A stretch of 64,000 bases of DNA, from assembly GCF_022095615.2 (NCBI RefSeq), contig NZ_CP155559.1, positions 1,609,501-1,673,500 of the forward strand, given 5' to 3'. This stretch comes from Bacillus thuringiensis. Lineage in GTDB: Bacteria > Bacillota > Bacilli > Bacillales > Bacillaceae_G. Position 1 is the first letter of the stretch. Each line of letters starts with the position of its first letter. Below the pieces are notes generated by a model, which saw only the letters and a list, made by a program, of their open reading frames with translations, searched no databases and was not told where the DNA came from. A program made the position numbers and the translations under genes. This document shows, in pieces, positions 16,723 through 24,594 of this stretch.

Positions 16723-16817
16723 TTTATCCCACAGTAACGGTCCGTAAAATCATGGTTGGTGCGGGCTAATAATCAGTGTGGGATAGATACCCCGTACTGA
16801 CTAAAATTTCACTTTAT
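16723..16817. repeat. bcr-type palindromic intergenic repeat, copy 1
   Basis: About 95 bases bounded by TTTAT at 16723-16727 and TTTAT at 16813-16817. Inside, TATCCCACA (16725-16733) pairs with TGTGGGATA (16777-16785), and GCGGGC and CCCCG blocks add structure. Its reverse complement lines up with copy 2 at 23657-23822 through shared blocks (ATAAAGTGAAA, GGGGT-TC-A-CCC, ATTATTAG, ACCAA, TTTACGG/TTTAACGG). The TTTAT ends are what I recall for the bcr1 element of the B. cereus group. This copy is shorter than copy 2, lacking its large second hairpin. Confidence 0.65.
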
Positions 16818-17021
16818 CCTATTTAACAATATAACTCATATGGTAATAGTACATATGGTGAAGTTTTGTATAATTTGTGAAAAATATGCCATTTTTATGA
16901 ACGAAATATTAGAAAAATCAATTTTGTTACAAAAAGTTGAAATCGAAGTATTTTAAAAGAAAAAGGTTTATAATAAAAATATAACTAATAACAACATTAC
17001 TAATTATAAGGAAGTGTAACT

Positions 17022-17183
17022 ATGAGTACTGTAGCAATCGTGTATGGTATTATTCTTTCTACAATTATCGTTTTATTTTTCGTTGGGGTTTCACGTTATA
17101 TTCATAAATGGAAAGAATGCGTTGCGAAATTAAATCACATTGAAGAAGAATTAAGTGATTTAATGTTACATCATGGTAAGTGA
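17022..17183 (+). CDS. Small membrane protein, 53 residues
   Basis: ATG 17022 after AAGGAAGTG, TGA at 17181-17183. One membrane helix (VAIVYGIILSTIIVLFFVGVS) followed by an amphipathic helix (KWKECVAKLNHIEEELSDLMLHHGK). The pattern of one helix plus short coiled coil resembles the DUF4083 family of Bacillus; this is a tentative memory match. A TATAAT at 16969-16974 is a plausible -10 box. A terminator follows at 17224. Function unknown. Confidence 0.6.
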   Translation: MSTVAIVYGIILSTIIVLFFVGVSRYIHKWKECVAKLNHIEEELSDLMLHHGK

Positions 17184-17223
17184 ACGTTTATTTTTTAACT
17201 AAACAATGTGAAGGATATCACAA

Positions 17224-17255
17224 AACATGCTCTCATCATGAAGGCATGTTTTTTT
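17224..17255 (+). terminator. Terminator after the 53-residue gene
   Basis: AACATGC (17224-17230) pairs with GCATGTT (17244-17250) around a 13-base loop, followed by seven T's. Confidence 0.75.
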
Positions 17256-17280
17256 GTTATGTGAATGATTAGGCACATAC

Positions 17281-17460
17281 ATGTTTTTCATACGATACAG
17301 TGTAAGTGCAGAAAAATTAGGAAAGGACCTTTCGCCAATTAAGGAGTCAGTTGTAATTGGTCCTCCTAATTCAAATCGACTAAATAGCGTTAAAGAAAGT
17401 CACGACTCAAATATAATCGTTACGTTAAACGGACAAATAACATCATGTGAAATAGAGTAA
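17281..17460 (+). CDS. Possible 59-residue hypothetical protein
   Basis: ATG 17281 to TAA 17458-17460, soluble, starting MFFIRYSVSAEKLGKDL with VVIGPPNSNRLNSVKESHDSN in the middle. There is no good ribosome binding site before it and a stop lies four codons upstream in frame, so it may be the tail of a decayed gene. A strong terminator overlaps its stop codon, which argues that something here is or was expressed. I do not recognise a family. Confidence 0.35.
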   Translation: MFFIRYSVSAEKLGKDLSPIKESVVIGPPNSNRLNSVKESHDSNIIVTLNGQITSCEIE

Positions 17461-17497
17461 CTCTTTCTATTTTAGGAAGAGTTACTCTGTTTTGTTT
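17454..17497 (+). terminator. Strong terminator overlapping the 59-residue ORF stop
   Basis: AGAGTAACTCTT (17454-17465) pairs with GAAGAGTTACTCT (17476-17488), followed by TTTTGTTT. Confidence 0.8.
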
Positions 17498-17559
17498 AAT
17501 TTTGTAATTAAATTCGTTATAATTATTATATAGAAGGGAATTTCTAGAGGGGGCATATT

Positions 17560-18651
17560 GTGAACATATTAAAGATTATAGGAATTGTTGCAGGAGTCAT
17601 TATAGTAGCCGTTATAGCTTTCTTTGTTATTATGAAGTACTATTTGTCAAAAGAAGATCCTGATTATGTATTAAAGTACATAAAAGAACATAAAGATGAT
17701 AAAACATGTTCATTACTAATTAGAAAAAATGGGGAAGTATTAACATCTATAAATGAAAATGTAAAATTGCCATTAGCGAGTACGGCAAAGATCGTAATAG
17801 CTGTTGAATTTGCTAAACAAGTGTCAGAAGGAAAAATAAGTCGAGATGAACAAATTTCATTGCATGAGCTAGAAAAATATTACGTTAAAAACACTGATGG
17901 TGGAGCGCATCCAGACTGGTTAGAAGATGCCAAAGCGAGAGAATTAGTGAAAAATGGACAGATCGCTTTAGAAGAAGTCGCTAAAGGGATGATTCATTAT
18001 AGTTCTAATGCAAATACAACATATTTGTTAGATAAGCTTGGAATAGAAAGAGTAAATGAAAGTATAAAAGAGTTAGAGCTTACTAGTCATGACAAGTTCT
18101 CTTCGTATACTGCTTCACTATATATGAGAGGGTATGTAGAAAAAGAGCTTCATGAGCCAGAAAATCAATCGTTAGAAATGATACGTAACATGTCAAAGGA
18201 TGAATATAATAAACATGTGTTACAAATACATGAATGGATGAAAGATGAAGAAGAATGGAAAAAACGGGATATTCCATTAAAAGTAGATATGGAATTTCAG
18301 CGAATTTGGTCGGATCGATTAGTGGGTGCAAACGCTAAAGATTATATGAGTATAATGGAAAAGATAAATAGTAGAAATTATTTTCCGAAATCAATGCAAG
18401 AAGAAATCGAGAATATTTTCAAAGGAACAGTTAATAATAGTAAGTTAGAATTTGCTGGGCAAAAAGGTGGCTCTACCGCATTCGTATTGACAAAAAGTCT
18501 ATATACTACAGATAAGAAGGGGAATAAGGTAGAAGTTGTAATTATGTTTAACGATATAGAAGATCAAGTTGCATACCAAAAATTGAGAAATAATATAGAT
18601 TATTTTATTCAAGACGCTGTAACAAATGAAGAGTTTAGAAGGAAATTATAA
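17560..18651 (+). CDS. Membrane-anchored serine beta-lactamase-fold hydrolase
   Basis: 363 residues, GTG start after GAGGGGG. One N-terminal helix (residues 3-28) anchors an external class-A-like penicillin-recognising domain. Active-site motifs: S74-T-A-K77, then Y-S-S-N at 147-150 (SxN motif) and K-G-G near residue 304 (KTG-type triad). The E-x2-L-N motif of true class A beta-lactamases (the Glu166 loop) is not evident, and the family is annotated as beta-lactamase-related serine hydrolase. It may be a peptidase or esterase of the cell surface rather than a resistance enzyme. Single-gene unit. Confidence 0.8.
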   Translation: MNILKIIGIVAGVIIVAVIAFFVIMKYYLSKEDPDYVLKYIKEHKDDKTCSLLIRKNGEVLTSINENVKLPLASTAKIVIAVEFAKQVSEGKISRDEQISLHELEKYYVKNTDGGAHPDWLEDAKARELVKNGQIALEEVAKGMIHYSSNANTTYLLDKLGIERVNESIKELELTSHDKFSSYTASLYMRGYVEKELHEPENQSLEMIRNMSKDEYNKHVLQIHEWMKDEEEWKKRDIPLKVDMEFQRIWSDRLVGANAKDYMSIMEKINSRNYFPKSMQEEIENIFKGTVNNSKLEFAGQKGGSTAFVLTKSLYTTDKKGNKVEVVIMFNDIEDQVAYQKLRNNIDYFIQDAVTNEEFRRKL

Positions 18652-18674
18652 TGAAATAATTTTATTATGTAAAC

Positions 18675-18708
18675 AAGGGCGCTTTTTAGAAAGTGTCCTT
18701 TTCTTTTT
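18675..18708 (+). terminator. Weak terminator after the serine hydrolase gene
   Basis: AAGGGCGCTTT pairs imperfectly with AAAGTGTCCTT around TTAG, followed by TTCTTTTT. Confidence 0.5.
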
Positions 18709-18772
18709 ATGATACAGGATTTCTTATTTACCTCATTGAATATAAATTGAAAATAAGAAAGGAAGTTGAAAA

Positions 18773-19348
18773 ATGACGACAATATATTTCGTTCGCCATG
18801 CCCACTCTACATATACAAAAGAAGAACGGGAACGGCCTCTATCTGATAAAGGGCATTGTGATGCAGAGAATGTAACACGTTTATTAAAAGATAAACATAT
18901 TGATATTGTAATCTCTAGCCCGTACAAAAGGGCGATTCAAACCGTGCAAGGGATAGCGAATACATATAATTTATCAATACAACTGGAAGAAGATTTACGG
19001 GAAAGGCTATTAAGTAAAGAACCAGTACAGGATTTTAATAATGCTCTTCAGAAGGTATGGGAAGACTGGACTTTTGCATACGAAGGCGGAGAATCAAATG
19101 ATGTAGCACAAAGACGTGCTGTAATATGTATGCAAAGTATATTAAAAAAATATAAAGGTAAGAATATTGTAATAGGTACTCATGGGAATATTATGGTATT
19201 ACTCATGAATTATTTTGATTCGAAATATGATTTTCAGTTTTGGAGAACCCTTCATATGCCTGATGTGTATAAATTAACTTTTGATAATAATTGTTTCAGC
19301 TCTGCTGAAAGAGTAGAGAAAACAGGTCATCGGATAAACATTTTGTAA
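18773..19348 (+). CDS. Histidine phosphatase family protein
   Basis: 191 residues. The N-terminal catalytic motif is VRHAHST (phosphohistidine His9; the family consensus is RHG), followed by RPLSDKGHCDAENV, the SSPYKRAIQT segment with the second catalytic Arg, an acidic general acid region near EEDLRER, and the second His in IGTHGNIM. This is the phosphoglycerate-mutase-like/cofactor-independent phosphatase fold, cytosolic. The substrate is unknown. RBS AGGAAG. It stands 120 bases after the serine hydrolase with no operon partner. Confidence 0.82.
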   Translation: MTTIYFVRHAHSTYTKEERERPLSDKGHCDAENVTRLLKDKHIDIVISSPYKRAIQTVQGIANTYNLSIQLEEDLRERLLSKEPVQDFNNALQKVWEDWTFAYEGGESNDVAQRRAVICMQSILKKYKGKNIVIGTHGNIMVLLMNYFDSKYDFQFWRTLHMPDVYKLTFDNNCFSSAERVEKTGHRINIL

Positions 19349-19437
19349 AAGTTTATCAAAAAAAGAGGAAAGAGAGAAGGTATTGTAGAAGTATGACTTT
19401 GTAACATAAAAAATATTGGTTAAAGGAGGCTGTTTAC

Positions 19438-19812
19438 ATGTTTGAGAAAGAGAAAGAAGGGCTTATTGAAGTTCACAACGTATATGAAATCGCACCAGCA
19501 GATGGAGCAATTATAGGTATGGCAACGGAAGAAGAAATGGAGATTGCTGCTGAACTAGAGCTGCAGTACTATGCCCATTCTCGTTTGCTAGAAGCAAATA
19601 TTCAGTTAGACGGTTCCTCCTACAAAGAGTTACTTCAGGAGTTCCAGGAGTACGAAAGAAAATCAATGGACTTTTGGAGAGCAATACATAAACGTTTAGC
19701 TGTGCCATGGGCATGGGTATTACGTATTGATGTTGCGAATGGCCCTATATATGTAAGCAATGGGAGTTCGTATTATGAAGAAGTTGATGATGACGAAGAA
19801 GACTATGAATAG
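19438..19812 (+). CDS. Acidic hypothetical protein, 124 residues
   Basis: ATG after AAAGGAGG. Mostly helical with EEEMEIAAELELQYYAHSRLLEAN and YKELLQEFQEYERKSMDFWRAIHKR, ending in a very acidic tail (YYEEVDDDEEDYE). No signal peptide, no cysteine. I do not recognise the family. A terminator follows immediately, so it is a single-gene unit. The acidic tail suggests a binding rather than catalytic role, but that is speculation. Confidence 0.65.
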   Translation: MFEKEKEGLIEVHNVYEIAPADGAIIGMATEEEMEIAAELELQYYAHSRLLEANIQLDGSSYKELLQEFQEYERKSMDFWRAIHKRLAVPWAWVLRIDVANGPIYVSNGSSYYEEVDDDEEDYE

Positions 19813-19818
19813 ATAAGT

Positions 19819-19848
19819 AAGGAAGCAACTTCAGTTGCTTCCTTTTTT
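19819..19848. terminator. Terminator between convergent genes
   Basis: AAGGAAGCAAC (19819-19829), loop TTCA, GTTGCTTCCTT (from 19834) with seven T's. The leftward hydrolase remnant ends inside it. Confidence 0.85.
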
Positions 19849-20031
19849 TATGGACAATGAGTGAATGGCTTCAATGATAGTATCTGGGCGATGGTATGAA
19901 ATGACTGTAAAGTGCTGTGAAAGCTTTTCTATAATAGGAAACCAATCATAAAATGAGCAAGTCATTCCGGTTTGAATGACTACCGTTTGTTTACTACCTC
20001 CTTTTATATATACTTCTATAGTTTGCCCCAA
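19831..20031 (-). pseudogene. Alpha/beta-hydrolase remnant with internal deletion
   Basis: 66 codons. The first 48 (IEVYIKGGSKQTVVIQTGM, then YDWFPIIEKLSQHFTVISYHRP) are the start of an alpha/beta hydrolase up to the point where GYGxS should follow, and the last 18 (DTIIEAIHSLSIKK) look like the family's C-terminal helix. The nucleophile elbow, cap and catalytic Asp/His are missing, so about 200 residues have been removed in frame. The natural start may also be lost: AGGAGGG at about 20061 is followed in frame by ATT ATT TAT AAA TTT rather than ATG; only a TTG at 20031 remains. It abuts the DUF3147 gene, so an intact copy would have been the third gene of the MarR operon. Confidence 0.6.
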
Positions 20032-20067
20032 TACCTCTACAAATTTATAAATAATAAACCCTCCTAA

Positions 20068-20397
20068 TTAAGCTTGAAATAATTTTTGACAAGCAAAAAC
20101 GATACACCAAACACCTATACCGAACAGGACAGATGTACTAAGTGAAAAAGAGTTTTTTAGACCAATATAGACGATAAATAATAGTAGTGCGGATGCAGGA
20201 AATCCATATAATACGCCTATAGCAAATTGACTTAATTCTTGTTTGTTCCCACCTTCGACAGAAATCCAAAATAGGCTTAGTAAACTAACGAGTGGAAGGG
20301 CAGCAATAAAGCCGCCTATCGTACTATAATGTTTAGCGACTTCAGTAATAACGCCAATAATAAGTGCGGAAACGATTACTTTAACGAGGAAATGCAT
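20068..20397 (-). CDS. DUF3147 family membrane protein
   Basis: 109 residues, four hydrophobic helices with the loop STIGGFIAALPLVSLLSLFWI typical of DUF3147 proteins. No known function. Its ATG lies inside the end of the MarR gene (overlap of 17 bases), so the two are cotranscribed and probably translationally coupled. The hydrolase remnant follows. Confidence 0.75.
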   Translation of the reverse strand: MHFLVKVIVSALIIGVITEVAKHYSTIGGFIAALPLVSLLSLFWISVEGGNKQELSQFAIGVLYGFPASALLLFIVYIGLKNSFSLSTSVLFGIGVWCIVFACQKLFQA

Positions 20398-20791
20398 ACT
20401 TTGCCTCCTTCGCTAATAATGAAAAGGCTTTTTCGATTAATTGTTGTTCTTCTTTTGATAACTGTGATTCTAATATTTTTATTTTTTCTTTATCTAGTAA
20501 AGTATGCTTTTCTAATACTTCAATTCCTTCTTTCGTTAAAGTAAGGTTTACAACCCTTTCATCTTGTTTGTTTCTTTCTTTCATGATAAATCCTTTTTGA
20601 ATAAGACGTTTTACGTGTTCAGACGCTGTGTTATGAGAGAGATTAAGCTCAGTAGCGACTTTTCCAATTGTTATATCTTTCTCACGAGAAACGATTTGTA
20701 AAATACGAATGGCTTGGTGGGAAAGGTTGTCTTCATATTCATATCGTAAGTGATAATAAATACTTTCCCAATGTTGATTGATGTCTTTCAT
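20381..20791 (-). CDS. MarR family transcriptional regulator
   Basis: 136 residues with a winged helix-turn-helix at about 30-100 (QIVSREKDITIGKVATELNLSHNTASEHVKRLIQKGFIMKERNKQDERVVNLTLT), including the wing D-x-R pattern (DERVV). MarR proteins are dimeric repressors released by small ligands or oxidation. It is the first gene of an operon with DUF3147 and the hydrolase remnant; the inverted repeat TATATC-N9-GATATA upstream is the likely autorepressor site. Confidence 0.88.
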   Translation of the reverse strand: MKDINQHWESIYYHLRYEYEDNLSHQAIRILQIVSREKDITIGKVATELNLSHNTASEHVKRLIQKGFIMKERNKQDERVVNLTLTKEGIEVLEKHTLLDKEKIKILESQLSKEEQQLIEKAFSLLAKEAKYAFPR

Positions 20792-20812
20792 AATGATAAA
20801 TCCCCCTATTTT

Positions 20813-20833
20813 TATATCGTATAATAAGATATA
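20813..20833. promoter_or_regulatory. Candidate MarR operator
   Basis: TATATC (20813-20818), nine bases, GATATA (20828-20833), lying 22 bases upstream of the marR start. Confidence 0.45.
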
Positions 20834-20957
20834 TTCGTTAGTTTAGAAATAAAATCCTTTTATTTGGATAAAAAATGTTGAAAAAGTTTATTTTTATTGA
20901 AATATAAGGTAATCTATGTGTAAAGGTATACATTTAGCAAGAGAGAGGATGGTAGCT

Positions 20958-21743
20958 GTGAATACATTCAAATGGATGAGTCATGAACAGATGTATGTAG
21001 ATGAAATACATGTTGAAAAATGTGGTCCTCTTTCAGTCGGCGTATATGGGGGAAATCAAGAGAGTGATGCATATGAACGAGGAGATGCGGTACTTGCTTG
21101 GTGGGATCCTGAATTACAATTTGAATTTGTTATGATTTTTGATACACACCATAAAACAAAAAATATTGATTATATAATAGAAGCAATTTCAGAAAGAAAA
21201 GAGAAATTAAAAGAGTTATTTTCCTACCCGATACATTTAGCTTTTCATCATACACATATGTACTTATTAGCGTTATTTACAGATGAGTTGTTTATTGAAA
21301 AATGTGATCAAGATGATGAGGAACTTGCATGTTTAATTTGTTTACGAAAAGGCGAATTTTTATATTGGCTATCAGTTGGTGATTGTTTCGCATATTTATT
21401 CCATTCTGAGAAAACGAAGAATGGTAAAGGGCGATTAAATAAACGGAAGAATTACGAATATATTGGTAGAAAAAATATTTTCGCAGCAAATACACCTTGC
21501 TTTACGTCAGGTGTAAGAGGATTAGAAAAAGGAATGAATCACATTGTAATGGCAACGGACGGTATTTTAGAGTGTGATAAACGAAGGTTTGATGATGATC
21601 AATCTTTAGTAGAAATATTGCACGACGGAAGTTGCTTACAGATTGAGCCAGTATTAACAAATGTACTACAGTGGAAAGGTAGAGATTGTGCCACTATTAT
21701 TGGATGGTCCATTGATACTGAAAATAAACGATGCGCTAATTAA
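20958..21743 (+). CDS. PP2C-like protein of unknown function
   Basis: The frame is open from 20916, but GAGAGG at 20943-20948 best serves the GTG at 20958, giving about 261 residues (MNTFKWMSHEQMY). Segments fit a PP2C phosphatase fold in order: GDAVLAWWD and VMIFDTHH (in place of the metal-binding DG-H-GG), LSVGDCFAYLF (consensus VGDSR/A-Y), IVMATDGILE (ATDG) and GRDCATIIGW (consensus D-N/x-T). The first metal motif is altered, so activity is uncertain; it may be a degenerate phosphatase or a regulatory relative. Cytosolic, single gene with a strong terminator. Confidence 0.65.
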   Translation: MNTFKWMSHEQMYVDEIHVEKCGPLSVGVYGGNQESDAYERGDAVLAWWDPELQFEFVMIFDTHHKTKNIDYIIEAISERKEKLKELFSYPIHLAFHHTHMYLLALFTDELFIEKCDQDDEELACLICLRKGEFLYWLSVGDCFAYLFHSEKTKNGKGRLNKRKNYEYIGRKNIFAANTPCFTSGVRGLEKGMNHIVMATDGILECDKRRFDDDQSLVEILHDGSCLQIEPVLTNVLQWKGRDCATIIGWSIDTENKRCAN

Positions 21744-21746
21744 TAT

Positions 21747-21784
21747 AAAAGGAGTTCAAGGTTTTTATCCTTGAACTCCTTTTT
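21747..21784. terminator. Bidirectional terminator between PP2C-like and asparagine synthetase genes
   Basis: AAAAGGAGTTCAAGG (21747-21761) pairs with CCTTGAACTCCTTTT (21769-21783). Confidence 0.85.
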
Positions 21785-21785
21785 G

Positions 21786-23609
21786 TTAAGCGATATGGAT
21801 GTGATATGTTTTCAACCATTCATTTACTTGAAGCATGTATTCCATAGCACTTCTTGCTTCAAAATCGTTAATTTCTTTATTGCTTTCATCGGCAATCGCA
21901 AGTAATGTGGAATGATTAATAAGTGAGAAAATAGGATTGTTTTTATTACTGCACATGTCGAGTGATAAGTGACGGATTGTTTGTAAATAATGTGGATCTT
22001 GTGAAGTTGGATAAGCGCTTTTTCTTCTATTACGTACATCGTCAGGTAAAGCAGGTTGCAGTGCTCTACGTAAAATGCCTTTTTCAATATTATCAATGCT
22101 TTTTATGTTGAAAGGAACGTTCCATAAATATTCAACTAATCGATAATCGCAAAACGGTACACGAACTTCAAATCCGACAGCCATACTCATACGGTCTTTA
22201 CGGTCAAGTAAGAACGGGAGAAATCTCGTTAAAAATAAATAAAACATTTGACGTTGTTTCGCGGATTTTTTGTTTTCGCCTTCAAGAGTAGGTACTTCAA
22301 GTATCGCTTCTTGGAATCGTGTATCAATATAGTTTTCTAAGTTGCATTGGTTATTTACTTCATTTAGTAGAAGAGGAGATGTATTTTTCCAATTAGTTAG
22401 CCACGGAAACTTATCTACATACAGTAATTCTTCTTGGTGAAACCAAGGATATCCACCGAATACTTCATCAGCAGATTCTCCAGATAAAGCTACAGTTGCA
22501 TCTTTTTTCATTTCGCAAAATAGTAAATATAGTGAAGTTTCCATTTCACCAGCACTCGGTAAATCTTTTGCACGAAGGGGAACGAATAAGTGATTTGCTA
22601 ATTCTTCAGCATTCACAATAATATCATGATGCGATGTCCCTACATGCTCAGAAACGCGTTTTACCCAAGGAGCGTCTAAACCAGTGCGAGCAAATGTCAG
22701 TTCAAAATCTTTTGCGCTATTTACGAAGTCAACGGAATACGTATGAAGTGTTTTATTTTCAGCAGCAAATTCTTTCCCCGCTAGTGCAGTAATGCCGCTA
22801 GAATCTAATCCTCCTGATAACATACAGACGAGAGGAACATCGGCAATTAATTGTCTTTTTACTGTATCTTGTAAAATAGATAAAATATGTGATGATGTAT
22901 CTTCTATTGAATCTGTATGGACCTTACTTTCTAAATTCCAATACTTCGTAACTACTTTTTTATCACGTGTAAACGTTATAGAATGTCCAGCACGCACTTC
23001 TTGAATATGTTTAAAGACGCCACATCCTGGAGTTCGAAATAAGCCTAATCCAAATATTTCATTTATGCCATTCGCATCAATTTCAGCAGGAACAGATGGA
23101 TGAGCTAATAATGCTTTTATTTCAGATCCGAAAATAATACTGTCATTTCTTTCTGTATAAAAGAGCGGTTTTACGCCTAAATGATCACGTGCTAAAAACA
23201 GTTGTTGCTTCTGATCATCCCATAAGGCAAAAGCGAAAATGCCGTTTAAATGTTGTACGCAGTCTTCTTTCCATTCTAAATAAGCATGTAGTAACACTTC
23301 TGTATCTGAATGCGTTTCAAATGCATGACCACATTTTCGAAGTTGTTCTCTCAGTTCACGGAAATTATAAATTTCTCCATTATAAGTAAGAGCATACGTA
23401 TAATCACCAGCACGAAATGTCTTCGGTTGTGTTCCGCCTTCTGGATCAATTACGATTAACCGGCGGTGTGCAAAGGCCGCGCGAGGTGAAAACCAAAATC
23501 CTTCAGCATCAGGACCACGATGCTGAATACTATTTGCCATCTTTTCTAAAATAACATGTTCATTTGAAAGGTCTTCCTTCCAATCTACCCAACCTGTAAT
23601 TCCACACAT
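21786..23609 (-). CDS. asnB: Asparagine synthetase, glutamine-hydrolysing
   Basis: 607 residues. The N-terminal amidotransferase domain begins MCGITGW; the Cys after the initiator Met is the nucleophile. The frame extends two codons further (Met-Cys-Met-Cys-Gly), so ATG at 23609 rather than 23615 must be used to expose CGI; AGGAG is 11 bases away. Other motifs: QHRGPDAEG, YNGEIYNFRELR, DTEVLLHAY, and the ATP pyrophosphatase loop SGGLDSSG at about 255, then GESADEVFGGYPW. It converts aspartate to asparagine with glutamine and ATP. Bacillus has several paralogues (AsnB, AsnH, AsnO); which one this is cannot be settled by eye. A bcr-type repeat lies directly upstream. Confidence 0.92.
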   Translation of the reverse strand: MCGITGWVDWKEDLSNEHVILEKMANSIQHRGPDAEGFWFSPRAAFAHRRLIVIDPEGGTQPKTFRAGDYTYALTYNGEIYNFRELREQLRKCGHAFETHSDTEVLLHAYLEWKEDCVQHLNGIFAFALWDDQKQQLFLARDHLGVKPLFYTERNDSIIFGSEIKALLAHPSVPAEIDANGINEIFGLGLFRTPGCGVFKHIQEVRAGHSITFTRDKKVVTKYWNLESKVHTDSIEDTSSHILSILQDTVKRQLIADVPLVCMLSGGLDSSGITALAGKEFAAENKTLHTYSVDFVNSAKDFELTFARTGLDAPWVKRVSEHVGTSHHDIIVNAEELANHLFVPLRAKDLPSAGEMETSLYLLFCEMKKDATVALSGESADEVFGGYPWFHQEELLYVDKFPWLTNWKNTSPLLLNEVNNQCNLENYIDTRFQEAILEVPTLEGENKKSAKQRQMFYLFLTRFLPFLLDRKDRMSMAVGFEVRVPFCDYRLVEYLWNVPFNIKSIDNIEKGILRRALQPALPDDVRNRRKSAYPTSQDPHYLQTIRHLSLDMCSNKNNPIFSLINHSTLLAIADESNKEINDFEARSAMEYMLQVNEWLKTYHIHIA

Positions 23610-23656
23610 ACACATCTCATCTCCTAATTTAAAATGTTGAAAAGTAGATTAATGAA

Positions 23657-23822
23657 ATAAAGTGAAAATTCAATCATTTGGGGGTGTCCAGCCCCCAATA
23701 ATTATTAGTTGAACCAATCGGGCTTTAACGGGCAGTTATCCCTCACCTAAGATCCTCGCATTCGCACAATTTTGAGGTGGGATTTACTGCCCGTTAATGC
23801 GGGGTGAAATGTACACTAAGTT
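23657..23822. repeat. bcr-type palindromic intergenic repeat, copy 2
   Basis: About 165 bases starting at ATAAAGTGAAA and ending near GGGGTGAAATGTAC. It holds two hairpins: TTGGGGG/CCCCCAA around TGTCCAG, and a long one in which ACGGGCAGT (about 23729) and later AGGTGGGATT-TACTGCCCGT pair across a variable middle. It is inverted relative to copy 1 and has a longer right half. It fits the bcr1 type of the B. cereus group (about 155 bases, TTTAT/ATAAA ends) as I remember it; alignment against known copies would settle it. Confidence 0.65.
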
Positions 23823-24027
23823 AAAGAATGACTATATAAATAGTGTACTACATGAATTAAATTACAGACTTGAGAAAATTTTCTTTGAACGCATAGTTAT
23901 GTGAGACAATGGCTAAGGGAAAGTATTCCATTACATACAAAAAATAATAAAAAGATGAGAGAAAATATTTGTTTAGACGTTATATAGGGTGTAAAAGCTT
24001 TTACAAAAAAATAAGGGGAATCGCTAC
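23823..24027. promoter_or_regulatory. Upstream region of the ECF sigma gene with a 16-base palindrome
   Basis: TGTAAAAG (23990-23997) and CTTTTACA (23998-24005) form a perfect spacer-free palindrome 22 bases before the sigma gene start, just upstream of the AAGGGGAA ribosome binding site. It could be a regulator site or an mRNA hairpin affecting translation. I could not fix the promoter; TTATATAGGG near 23980 is a possible -10 region. Confidence 0.45.
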
Positions 24028-24594
24028 ATGAAATCAAATGAGAAAAATTTTATAAAAAGATTACAAGGGCAAAAAGAAGATGCGCTAGAATTTGTTGTCG
24101 ATACATACTTACCACTCATAAAGGGGATAACGCATAAAGTTCTTCTTCCAGTTCAAAATGATGGATTGATAGAGGAATGTGTAAACGATATATTTCTTTC
24201 CGTTTGGAATAACGCAAATAAATTTCATGGAGAGCCGAATGATTTTAAAAAATGGATTGCGGTAATCGCGAAATTTAAGGCGATTGATTATTACCGGAAA
24301 GCGACTAAAAAAGTAGAAATTATTTCAGATGAGTTTCATATCAGTACGGAAAAGTCAGCTGAAGATGAATTAATCGTTATGGAAGATAGGGAAGAGTTAT
24401 TAAAGCTTATTAATCAATTAGAACCGCTAGATCAAAAGGTGTTCATTATGAAATACCTTCTCGGTATGAAGACAGAGGAAATAGGTGACAAGTTAGGACT
24501 AACCCGGGCGGCGATCGATAATCGAGTGTACCGAGGGAAAAAGAAACTACAACAAAATGCTACGAATATTAATTTTGGAGGTAGTGCAATATGA
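24028..24594 (+). CDS. ECF-type RNA polymerase sigma factor
   Basis: 188 residues. Region 2 covers about 10-95 (ALEFVVDTYLPLIKGITHKVL, then CVNDIFLSVWNNANKFHGE and FKKWIAVIAKFKAIDYYRK), region 4 about 125-180 (LEPLDQKVFIMKYLLGMKTEEIGDKLGLTRAAIDNRVYRGKKKLQ). The stop overlaps the next start by four bases, so it is coupled to a DUF4179 membrane protein that serves as its anti-sigma factor. Such pairs respond to envelope stress in Bacillus. Regulon not deducible here. Confidence 0.9.
   Translation: MKSNEKNFIKRLQGQKEDALEFVVDTYLPLIKGITHKVLLPVQNDGLIEECVNDIFLSVWNNANKFHGEPNDFKKWIAVIAKFKAIDYYRKATKKVEIISDEFHISTEKSAEDELIVMEDREELLKLINQLEPLDQKVFIMKYLLGMKTEEIGDKLGLTRAAIDNRVYRGKKKLQQNATNINFGGSAI

Noticed and set aside
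17560..18651. Idea that the serine hydrolase is a true class A beta-lactamase
   Set aside because: SxxK, SxN and KGG are present but the Glu166-type ExxLN loop is not seen, and it is membrane anchored; only the broader family call is supported.
23616..24027. T-box or other amino acid riboswitch upstream of asparagine synthetase
   Set aside because: The upstream hairpins belong to the repeat element and the T-box sequence (TGGNACCGCG) is absent; they also match a second repeat copy far from any amino acid gene.
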